Source: CAIMZW01 sp037142435
GTDB taxonomy: Bacteria; Actinomycetota; Actinomycetes; Nanopelagicales; Nanopelagicaceae
Direction: 5' to 3'
Assembly (NCBI GenBank): GCA_037142435.1
Contig: JBAXAO010000042.1
Span: 1-11,498 of the forward strand
Length of the DNA stretch: 11,498 bases
Below, piece after piece: positions 1-5,801 of this stretch. The notes below the pieces were generated by a model, which saw only the letters and a program-made list of their open reading frames with translations, was not told the DNA's origin and ran no database searches. Position numbers and translations under genes: made by a program. Numbering within the stretch: the first letter of the stretch is position 1; each line of letters opens with the position of its first letter.

Positions 1-45
1 GCACTCGCCTGGAAAGCACTCGGCTGGGAAGCGCTCAGCCAAAGG
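1..45. repeat. Imperfect 15-bp tandem repeat at the window edge
   Basis: Three consecutive 15-bp units (1-15, 16-30, 31-45) share the pattern GCxCTCxxCTGGxAA. The first two differ at only a few bases and the third is more diverged. The period is five codons, so the repeat keeps every frame open and would encode a pentapeptide repeat in any frame. The array may continue to the left of the window. Confidence 0.55.
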
Positions 46-77
46 TTGAAGTAGCGGAGAAGGAAACGTTGTTCTAA
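3..77 (+). CDS. Possible 3' end of a gene converging on parE (partial, unidentified)
   Basis: The left edge is open in all three plus-strand frames for at least 45 bases. The frame starting at base 3 runs longest, to TAA at 75-77, and ends ...VEVAEKETLF. The frame from base 1 stops at TAG 52-54 (...WEALSQRLK) and the frame from base 2 stops at TGA 47-49. A gene ending at 77 would lie 9 bp from the parE stop, a normal convergent spacing for so compact a region. The frame choice is uncertain because the 15-bp repeat keeps all frames open. No family is recognised and the stretch may be non-coding. Confidence 0.25.
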   Translation, partial: TRLESTRLGSAQPKVEVAEKETLF

Positions 78-86
78 TAAACGGGT

Positions 87-2210
87 TTAAGCGTCGATTC
101 GATCTCGATCGATTTCGGCGTTAGATATAAATTCTTTACGAGGTGCTACTTCGTTGCCCATCAAGAGTTCAAAGACATCTTCAGCAGCTTGAGCATCCTT
201 CATAGTGACTCGACGCAGGGTGCGATGATTGGGATCCATGGTGGTCTCGCGCAATTGATCTGCATCCATCTCGCCTAAGCCCTTGTATCGCTGGACCGGC
301 TCTTTCCAACGCTTACCTGCCTTTGTTAGGTCAGCTAAGACTTTACGCATCTCGTCATCGGAATACGTGTAGTGAATTTCTCCGCGTTTTCCGCCCACGA
401 CATCAATGCGGTGAAGCGGTGGAATAGCCGCAAAAACTCGACCAGCCTCGATCAGCGGACGCATATATCGATACAACAAAGTGAGGAGCAGGCAGCGAAT
501 ATGAGCGCCATCGACGTCAGCATCAGACATCAAAATCACGCGACCATATCGCGCGTCGTCGAGAGTGAATGAACGGCCAGAACCAGCACCGATTACCTGA
601 ATAATCGAAGCGCATTCGTTGTTCTCGAGCATTTGCGAAAGCGAAGCCTTCTGTACGTTTAAGATCTTTCCGCGGATCGGCAAAATTGCCTGAAATTCCG
701 AGTTTCGTGCCGCCTTAGTTGTGCCCAGAGCTGAGTCGCCCTCGACAATAAAAAGTTCAGTGCGGTTAGTGTCATCAGATCGACAGTCTGAAAGCTTGGT
801 GGGAAGCGATGAACTTTCCAGAGCATTCTTGCGCCGTTGCAGATCCTTATGAGCGCGAGCCGAAATCCTGGTTCGAGAGGCCGCAGCAATCTTGTCTAAG
901 ATCGCCCGACCCGTTGCCTTCTCAATCCGCTTTGTCGTGGCAAAGAATTTCTTTAATTCATCAGCAACTACAGCTGCAACGATCTTGTTTGCGGCCGCGG
1001 TTCCGAGAACCTCTTTGGTCTGGCCTTCAAATTGCGGCTCGGACATGCGAACAGTGACAACCGCTGTCATGCCTTCTTGCACATCATCCTTGATGACATC
1101 AATTTCATTATTCTTAAGAGTTTTGGTCGCACGCATGGCATCGTTAATTGCTTTTGTTATGGCACGATCAAATCCTTGAACATGGGTACCGCCCTTTGGC
1201 GTAGAGATAATGTTGACGAAAGAACTGAGTGTGGTCTCGTAACCATTTCCCCATTGCATCGCAATATCAACCTGCATCTCGCGGTCGACATCAGTAGGCA
1301 TCATGTGGCCTTTTTCATCCAGAACTGGCACAGTCTCGGTGTAGCTGCCAGAGCCCTGTAGGCGAATTACTTCGCCGATGGGTTCATCGGGACGCAAAAA
1401 TGCACAGAATTCGGAGATCCCGCCTTTGTGGAAAAAAGTTTCGGTTGTCGCCACTTTGCCACGATTGTCATTAACAATCAGCATCAAACCAGGAACCAAA
1501 TAAGAGGTCTGGCGAGCGCGAGCGTAGATATCTTCAATGGCTAGCTCGGCTTCTTTCAAGAAAATCTGACGATCAAACCACCACTTGATACGGGTACCCG
1601 TTATTTTCGGGGAAACCTTGCCGATAATTCGAAGCCCAGAGCTCTCGCTAAAGGAGGCTTTAGGGCCATCGCCTTCAAAGATTCCGGCATTACCGCGTTG
1701 GAATGACATCCAATAAATCTTGCCATTGCGATCGACCTCAACATCCAGACGAGAAGCCAAGGCATTAACTACAGAAGCACCGACACCGTGCAAGCCACCT
1801 GAGGCCGCATAAGAACCGCCACCGAATTTTCCACCAGCGTGCAATTTCGTCATGACAACTTCGACACCAGTCAAGCCAGTTTTTGGTTCTTTATCTACCG
1901 GGATTCCGCGCCCATCATCGTGAACTTCTACAGAGCCATCGGATTCAAGATTGATTTCAATTTTCTTGCAGTGGCCGGCAAGGGCCTCATCGACAGAGTT
2001 GTCGATGATTTCCCAAAGACAATGCATTAAGCCACGAGAATCGGTGGTTCCGATATACATTCCTGGGCGTTTGCGGACAGCATCCAACCCCTCGAGAACC
2101 GCTAGATCTTTTGCGGTGTAGTCGTTCTCGATGATCTGAGATTTATCTTCTTTTGCCACGGAGCGAAAGGTTATCGATGCAACGTCTGTGCGGGTGCAGT
2201 ACGCGCCCAA
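87..2210 (-). CDS. parE: DNA topoisomerase IV subunit B (ParE/GyrB2-type, type IIA)
   Basis: ATPase subunit of a type IIA topoisomerase, which works with a ParC/GyrA-type subunit to decatenate and relax DNA in the cytoplasm. Of 707 residues, the GHKL ATPase domain comes first: E67 and N71 in EIIDNSVDEA, DDGRGIP at 98-104, GLHGVGA at 139-145. The transducer QTK follows at 397-399, then the TOPRIM domain with EGDSALG (E490) and the metal-binding DADVDG (563-568), and the C-terminal RYKGLGEMDADQLRE. EGDSALG, rather than the EGDSAGG of GyrB, and the adjacent DUF7455-like gene favour the actinobacterial ParE-type paralogue over the replication-origin gyrB. The most upstream start is a TTG at 2208-2210 with no clear Shine-Dalgarno. 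GTG at 2157-2159 (codon 18) is an equally good start and still leaves the conserved YTAKDLxVLEGL intact. The partner parC is not in this window. Confidence 0.95.
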   Translation of the reverse strand: MGAYCTRTDVASITFRSVAKEDKSQIIENDYTAKDLAVLEGLDAVRKRPGMYIGTTDSRGLMHCLWEIIDNSVDEALAGHCKKIEINLESDGSVEVHDDGRGIPVDKEPKTGLTGVEVVMTKLHAGGKFGGGSYAASGGLHGVGASVVNALASRLDVEVDRNGKIYWMSFQRGNAGIFEGDGPKASFSESSGLRIIGKVSPKITGTRIKWWFDRQIFLKEAELAIEDIYARARQTSYLVPGLMLIVNDNRGKVATTETFFHKGGISEFCAFLRPDEPIGEVIRLQGSGSYTETVPVLDEKGHMMPTDVDREMQVDIAMQWGNGYETTLSSFVNIISTPKGGTHVQGFDRAITKAINDAMRATKTLKNNEIDVIKDDVQEGMTAVVTVRMSEPQFEGQTKEVLGTAAANKIVAAVVADELKKFFATTKRIEKATGRAILDKIAAASRTRISARAHKDLQRRKNALESSSLPTKLSDCRSDDTNRTELFIVEGDSALGTTKAARNSEFQAILPIRGKILNVQKASLSQMLENNECASIIQVIGAGSGRSFTLDDARYGRVILMSDADVDGAHIRCLLLTLLYRYMRPLIEAGRVFAAIPPLHRIDVVGGKRGEIHYTYSDDEMRKVLADLTKAGKRWKEPVQRYKGLGEMDADQLRETTMDPNHRTLRRVTMKDAQAAEDVFELLMGNEVAPRKEFISNAEIDRDRIDA

Positions 2211-2224
2211 AAAGGATGAGAAAA

Positions 2225-2239
2225 AGTGGAGAATCCACT
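2225..2239 (-). promoter_or_regulatory. Hairpin followed by a T run just upstream of parE
   Basis: AGTGGA (2225-2230), a 3-nt loop and TCCACT (2234-2239) form a perfect 6-bp stem. Read on the minus strand, the hairpin is followed at once by TTTT and then CTCATCC, ending about 14 nt before the TTG start of parE. It resembles a weak attenuator or a repressor half-site pair. The function is inferred only from shape and position. Confidence 0.3.
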
Positions 2240-2281
2240 GCGTCCTTGCTCAAATAACGAGATAAAAGACACGCGCGGGGG

Positions 2282-2300
2282 TGAAAATACAGTATTTTCA
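2282..2300. promoter_or_regulatory. Perfect 19-bp palindrome, candidate operator between parE and the DUF7455-like gene
   Basis: TGAAAATAC-A-GTATTTTCA is a perfect 9+1+9 inverted repeat in the divergent intergenic region, about 70 bp upstream of the parE TTG and about 110 bp upstream of the small gene's ATG. It is rich in A and T amid a GC-rich flank (cgcgcggggg) and has no T run suited to a terminator. It does not match the actinobacterial LexA box (CGAAC-N4-GTTCG). A dimeric repressor or activator site for one or both genes is the simplest reading. On the minus strand its right half (TTTTCA) could overlap a parE -35 element, but that promoter is not convincing. Confidence 0.5.
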
Positions 2301-2412
2301 GGAGTGGGAATAAAGCAGTGGTGCTTGAATGTTCCCTATTCAGATGACAGAAATGTCGGAAGAACCACTAAAGTTAGAGCAGTATCAAAAGATGAGAAGA
2401 GAAGAGGACCGA

Positions 2413-2634
2413 ATGTCAGAGCAGTTGATTCTTGAACCAACGCCTTTGAACGCTATCGATCGTTGTGATCGTTGTGGCGCACAGGCTTACGTTCGGGCAA
2501 CTTTGCTCAATGGCGGCGAACTCTTGTTCTGTGGTCACCATGCTAAGGAATATGCCGAGGGTCTCAAGCCAGTTGTGGCCAAGATTCAAGATGAGACCAA
2601 CAAACTCGCCGAAGTGGCTTCAGACGCCCGCTAA
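2413..2634 (+). CDS. DUF7455-like small zinc-binding protein
   Basis: A 73-residue protein with a probable metal site: C18-x2-C21 in DRCDRCGAQAY and C40-G-H-H in LLFCGHH, followed by a charged helical tail (KIQDETNKLAE). The core DRCDRCGAQAY...LLxGGELLFCxHH is the signature of a small conserved actinobacterial family often found beside parE, whose role is unknown. The chosen start is ATG 2413, because AGAGGA lies 6-7 nt upstream and the family begins shortly before the first CxxC. An in-frame upstream TTG/ATG would add about 28 charged residues with no family match. It diverges from parE and converges on the CDGSH gene. The zinc ligands are an inference from residue spacing. Confidence 0.85.
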   Translation: MSEQLILEPTPLNAIDRCDRCGAQAYVRATLLNGGELLFCGHHAKEYAEGLKPVVAKIQDETNKLAEVASDAR

Positions 2635-2637
2635 AGC

Positions 2638-2649
2638 CGTTTCGAAACG
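2638..2649. terminator. Short palindrome between convergent genes, weak terminator candidate
   Basis: CGTTTCGAAACG is a perfect 12-bp palindrome 3 nt past the small gene's stop and 6 nt before the CDGSH gene's stop. The stem would be short and only half GC, and the following plus-strand sequence (ttcttattaaaccttttttac) has a T run only some distance away. It may serve both directions weakly. Confidence 0.25.
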
Positions 2650-2655
2650 TTCTTA

Positions 2656-2925
2656 TTAAACCTTTTTTACGATCTCCTGATTGATTGGCCCCATATATGC
2701 CGACGCCTCAAAACTGGCGGCACGGTGACTGCTGTCGCAAAAAGGCATCTGTTTGGAGTGACCACACCGACAGAGTGAAAAATCGGTGCGGGTTCCCAAG
2801 ACATTTCCCGCCGAATCTACAAAATCAACAGTCCCAGTAACTTTCATTGATCCATTCGGCTTGACCAGAATCGTCACTCGATTATTTTCGGCAACCTTCT
2901 CCCCTGGAACCAACTCTTCCGCCAC
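2656..2925 (-). CDS. CDGSH-type 2Fe-2S iron-sulfur domain protein
   Basis: An 89-residue cytosolic protein whose C-terminal half is one CDGSH (mitoNEET-like) motif, CRCGHSKQMPFCDSSH. The predicted 2Fe-2S ligands are C52, C54, C63 and H67. The usual CDG is CDS here, a common variant. The N-terminal half (VTILVKPNGSMKVTGTVDFVDSAGN) is the beta-rich lead-in seen in bacterial single-CDGSH proteins. Redox or cluster-transfer roles are proposed for the family but the substrate is unknown. The start is GTG 2923-2925, two bases after the TAA of the sigma factor gene, with only a weak GGA upstream, so translation is probably coupled to sigA. It ends in tandem TAA TAA stops. The family is certain; the function is not. 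Confidence 0.88.
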   Translation of the reverse strand: MAEELVPGEKVAENNRVTILVKPNGSMKVTGTVDFVDSAGNVLGTRTDFSLCRCGHSKQMPFCDSSHRAASFEASAYMGPINQEIVKKV

Positions 2926-2927
2926 GA

Positions 2928-4532
2928 TTAATCCAAATAATCGCGAAGTACTTGCGAGCGCGATGGGTGGCGAAGTTTGGACATCGTCTTAGATTCGATT
3001 TGGCGAATACGTTCACGGGTAACTCCGTAAACTTTTCCAATTTCATCCAAAGTCTTTGGTTGACCATCAGTCAGGCCAAAGCGCATTGCTACGACGCCAG
3101 CCTCTCGCTCCGAGAGCGTGTCCAAAACTGAGTGCAACTGCTCCTGGAGCAAAGTGAAGGAAACTGCGTCGGCAGGGACGATAGCTTCAGAGTCTTCGAT
3201 GAGATCTCCGAATTCGGAGTCTCCCTCTTCACCCAATGGGGTATGAAGTGAAATTGGCTCGCGGCCGTACTTCTGAACCTCGACAACCTTTTCTGGGGTC
3301 ATATCTAGTTCTTTGGCAAGCTCTTCTGGCGTAGGTTCGCGGCCTAAGTCTTGCAGCATCTGGCGTTGGACTCGGGCCAACTTATTGATGACTTCAACCA
3401 TGTGAACCGGAATACGAATAGTTCGAGCTTGGTCAGCCATGGCGCGAGTGATCGCTTGACGGATCCACCAAGTGGCATAGGTCGAGAACTTGTACCCCTT
3501 GGTGTAGTCAAACTTTTCGACTGCGCGAATAAGTCCCAAGTTTCCTTCTTGAATCAAGTCAAGGAAGAGCATGCCACGACCGGTGTAACGCTTTGCCAAT
3601 GAAACTACCAATCGCAAGTTAGCTTCCAAAAGGTGGTTTTTGGCCCGACGGCCATCAAGAACGAGTTGTTCGAACTCGCGACGCATCTTCTTATCCATCT
3701 TCTTATCTTTAGCCAAACGCTCTTCGGCGAAGAGGCCGGCTTCTACACGCAATGAAAGATCAACTTCCATTTCGGCATTAAGAAGTGGAACACGACCAAT
3801 GAGTTTCAAATAATCCTTGACTGGGTCAGCGGTGGCGCCAGCAGTAAGAACAGTCTGAGGTGGCGCGTCATCTTCTTCAGAATCTTTGATTGTGAAGGCG
3901 TTCTCTTCGTTCTGAGATTCCTCAGCGACGTTTACTACGCGGATTTCATTAGCAGGATCTTCTGCAACTACTTCTTCTTTTGTATCTTCGACGAGGGATT
4001 CGAGATCTTCTAGATCGATCTCCTCAAGTTCAACTTCTTCGCCATCAATTTTTGTAATAACAGATTTTGCCGCCTTGCTTGGGGCAACCTCTGCGCTTTC
4101 GAGAGCAGGCTCGTCAGTGATGCCAAGTTCAGCACGACGTTTTGCTTCAAGTTCAGCCTTGGTGGGAAATAACTTCCGACCGGCATTGCGCTTCTCTTCT
4201 TTGGCCAGCTCTTCTGCTTCGGCAGCAAGTCGGCGTGCCTCAAGCTCGGCCTTTGTTGGAAAGAGTCGAGGACCGGCAACTTTTTTTACTGCTGCTTTCT
4301 TTACTGCAGGCTTAGTGGCAGTTTTCGCAACAGCTTTCTTAGCAGCAACTTTTTTCACAACTTCTTTTTTCACAGTTTCCTTTTTGGTGGTCTCTTTTTT
4401 AACAATCGATTTCGAGATTGGTTTCGAAACGGGTTTCGCTACTGCTTTTTTCGCCACCGCTTTCTTCGCGGCAGGAGCTGCTGAACTCTTCACTGTCTTT
4501 GCTCCGTTTTTGAGCGCACCAATTCCAGCCAC
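2928..4532 (-). CDS. sigA: Principal RNA polymerase sigma factor (HrdB/SigA type, sigma-70)
   Basis: Housekeeping sigma factor that directs RNA polymerase to -10/-35 promoters. Of 534 residues, 1-87 are Lys/Ala-rich and include five pentads of KKxxx type (45-69). The motif LFPTKAELEA occurs twice (90-99, 121-130). An acidic stretch follows (about 145-225), then region 1.2 (235-270), region 2 with NLRLVVSLAKRYTGRG and YATWWIRQAITRAMADQARTI (about 300-372), region 3 (378-455), and region 4 with the helix-turn-helix and RERIRQIESKTMSKLRHPSR (465-530). Conserved regions match actinobacterial HrdB/SigA closely in wording and in the RDYLD C-terminus. The start is GTG 4530-4532, with AAAGGA 6 nt upstream. 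A nearby ATG at the same site is out of frame. The CDGSH gene follows 2 nt after the stop. The promoter region contains two DnaA-box-like sequences. Confidence 0.97.
   Translation of the reverse strand: MAGIGALKNGAKTVKSSAAPAAKKAVAKKAVAKPVSKPISKSIVKKETTKKETVKKEVVKKVAAKKAVAKTATKPAVKKAAVKKVAGPRLFPTKAELEARRLAAEAEELAKEEKRNAGRKLFPTKAELEAKRRAELGITDEPALESAEVAPSKAAKSVITKIDGEEVELEEIDLEDLESLVEDTKEEVVAEDPANEIRVVNVAEESQNEENAFTIKDSEEDDAPPQTVLTAGATADPVKDYLKLIGRVPLLNAEMEVDLSLRVEAGLFAEERLAKDKKMDKKMRREFEQLVLDGRRAKNHLLEANLRLVVSLAKRYTGRGMLFLDLIQEGNLGLIRAVEKFDYTKGYKFSTYATWWIRQAITRAMADQARTIRIPVHMVEVINKLARVQRQMLQDLGREPTPEELAKELDMTPEKVVEVQKYGREPISLHTPLGEEGDSEFGDLIEDSEAIVPADAVSFTLLQEQLHSVLDTLSEREAGVVAMRFGLTDGQPKTLDEIGKVYGVTRERIRQIESKTMSKLRHPSRSQVLRDYLD
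4143..4265 (-). repeat. Duplicated LFPTKAELEA module in the sigma factor N-terminus
   Basis: Residues 90-99 and 121-130 are identical (LFPTKAELEA), each preceded by a basic residue and followed by an R/K-rich helix (ARRLA, AKRRA). The period is 31 residues. The DNA of the two copies has diverged at synonymous positions, so the duplication is old and held at the protein level. Confidence 0.8.
4326..4400 (-). repeat. Five KKxxx pentads (15-bp period) in the sigma factor N-terminus
   Basis: Residues 45-69 read KKETT, KKETV, KKEVV, KKVAA, KKAVA in exact five-residue register. This 75-bp stretch is low in complexity and T-rich on the plus strand. Lys/Ala-rich N-termini are known in actinobacterial principal sigma factors, but the regular pentads are particular to this copy as far as can be told here. 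Confidence 0.75.
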
Positions 4533-4591
4533 AGATCATCCTTTTGTTTGTCTGGCTTAACTTAAACCGCCAGGGAAACTTGCTTACCCAT

Positions 4592-4597
4592 ATTATA
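4592..4597 (-). promoter_or_regulatory. sigA promoter -10 (TATAAT)
   Basis: A perfect TATAAT lies on the minus strand in the 126-bp gap upstream of sigA. Transcription would begin near 4584, leaving a leader of about 50 nt with AAAGGA before the GTG. The hexamer 17 bp upstream (TGCATA, 4615-4620) is a poor -35, which suggests that an activator or other sequence context helps. Confidence 0.55.
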
Positions 4598-4599
4598 AT

Positions 4600-4622
4600 T
4601 TGTCCACAGGCAGTTATGCACA
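4600..4622 (+). promoter_or_regulatory. Pair of DnaA-box-like sites in the sigA promoter
   Basis: TTGTCCACA (4600-4608) is exactly the actinobacterial DnaA box, and TTATGCACA (4614-4622) fits the general TTWTNCACA consensus. Both are in the same orientation with 5 bp between them. They occupy the spacer and -35 position of the predicted sigA promoter, next to its -10. Neither dnaA/dnaN nor a long AT-rich unwinding region is present, so an origin is unlikely. DnaA acting on this promoter is an inference. Confidence 0.5.
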
Positions 4623-4657
4623 TTTTCAGGCGATTTTTCCGGCGTCAAAACTCTAAT

Positions 4658-4669
4658 CTCAACGTTGAG
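4658..4669. terminator. Palindrome over the metX stop, weak terminator candidate
   Basis: CTCAACGTTGAG is a perfect 12-bp palindrome covering the last metX codons and its TGA. On the minus strand it is followed by attagagTTTTG. The stem is short and the T run is interrupted, so termination is uncertain. Without it, metX transcripts would read into sigA. Confidence 0.2.
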
Positions 4670-5768
4670 CGTTCTGGCTCCAGCCGATTTCAACCGCTTC
4701 CCGGACAATTTCCCCCATATTTTCGACCTCAATGAGGAAGCCATCGTGGCCAAAAGGAGATGAGAGCACCTTGAGCGGAAGAGCCGTAGGCGTCAATTCC
4801 ACAATTTCTTCCTGCAGGCGCGGCGGAAAGAGGCGGTCGGTATCTATGGCGACGACAATTACCGGAACTTTCACAGTAGCCAGTGCCGCAGCAACTCCTC
4901 CGCGACCGGTTCCAACATCATGAGAATTCATGGCCTCAGTTAAAGCTATATAGGTATTGGCATCGAAACGCTTAGCTAGTTTCTCTGCCTGATGGTCCAA
5001 ATAGGACTCGACCGCATACCGGCCAGTGTCATCTCCCTGCAATTCTCTACCAAATCGGACATCCATTTCAGTTTCGGTGCGATAGGTCAGATGGGCAATC
5101 TTTCGGGCTATCCCCATCCCAACGAGTGGGCCGTGATCGGATTCGTAATAATCACCGTCACGATAATTGGGATCGGCTTTGATCGCCCGAATTTGAATGG
5201 ATGCAGCTCCGATTTGGTCTCCGGTCGCCACAGCTGAAGAGCCGATAGTGCAGATGGCATTTACGCGATCCGGGTACTGAATCGCCCACTCGAGCGAGCG
5301 CATTCCTCCCAGAGATGGACCCAACGCCAATATGTAATGCGAAATACCTAAGGAGTTAGTCAAGGCTAATTCGGCTTCAACCATGTCACGAATGGTCACC
5401 GTGGGAAAACGCGACCCCCAGCGCTTGCCGTCAGGAGCGATCGTTGATGGACCGGTACTTCCTTGGCAACCACCAATGACGTTAGGGCAAATGATGAAAT
5501 ATTTATCGGTATCTAATGGAGCGCCGGGGCCAACCATGGAGGGCCACCAGCCAGGAACATCCGACCAGCCAGTGAGGGCATGGTTAACCAAAATTGCATT
5601 ATCCCCGGCAGCATTTAATGTGCCCCACGTTTGATAGGCCATCACGACATCCAGCAACTTTTCGCCGGATTCGAGTTCGAGATCCCCGATTTTTAGGAAT
5701 AGCCGGTCACCAGGGTCATAGCTTTGCAACCATGCCCCGGTAACTAGGTATTCACATCCGCTCTCCAT
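4659..5768 (-). CDS. metX: Homoserine O-acetyltransferase (MetX family)
   Basis: Cytosolic alpha/beta-hydrolase enzyme that acylates homoserine, normally with acetyl-CoA, to give the substrate of MetY. At 369 residues it is of normal length. Visible landmarks are NHALTG (62-67), GGCQGSTGPS (99-108), WGSRFPxVTIRDMV (117-130), the nucleophile elbow GPSLGG with Ser152, and the other triad members Asp311 (DTDRLFPP) and His341 (FGHDGFLIE). The elbow is usually GGSMGGMQ in the family; here it reads GPSLGGMR, and the usual GD after HALT is GW. The triad is intact, so activity is expected. Some family members use succinyl-CoA, and sequence alone does not exclude that. ATG 5766-5768 has no clear Shine-Dalgarno and lies 33 nt after the metY stop, so both genes share the SAM-IV-controlled transcript. 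Confidence 0.94.
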   Translation of the reverse strand: MESGCEYLVTGAWLQSYDPGDRLFLKIGDLELESGEKLLDVVMAYQTWGTLNAAGDNAILVNHALTGWSDVPGWWPSMVGPGAPLDTDKYFIICPNVIGGCQGSTGPSTIAPDGKRWGSRFPTVTIRDMVEAELALTNSLGISHYILALGPSLGGMRSLEWAIQYPDRVNAICTIGSSAVATGDQIGAASIQIRAIKADPNYRDGDYYESDHGPLVGMGIARKIAHLTYRTETEMDVRFGRELQGDDTGRYAVESYLDHQAEKLAKRFDANTYIALTEAMNSHDVGTGRGGVAAALATVKVPVIVVAIDTDRLFPPRLQEEIVELTPTALPLKVLSSPFGHDGFLIEVENMGEIVREAVEIGWSQNAQR

Positions 5769-5801
5769 ACCGAGTTATTGTATTGAAGTTAGATGGTGGT
5801 G

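Noticed and set aside
87..2210. Assignment as the primary gyrB
   Set aside because: EGDSALG in the TOPRIM domain, the DUF7455-like neighbour and the lack of recF/dnaN/gyrA context favour the ParE-type paralogue.
2329..2412. Longer N-terminus for the DUF7455-like protein
   Set aside because: The upstream start has no clear ribosome binding site, and the charged extension is not part of the family. AGAGGA points to ATG 2413.
4075..4560. Long open plus-strand frame opposite the sigma factor N-terminus
   Set aside because: It is the complement of the Lys/Ala-rich repeats, giving a Phe/Ala/Ser-rich product with no family features. The sigma factor on the minus strand is certain.
4600..4622. DnaA-box-like pair as a chromosome origin
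   Set aside because: Only two boxes in 126 bp, no dnaA, dnaN or AT-rich unwinding region beside them; a regulatory role is more likely.
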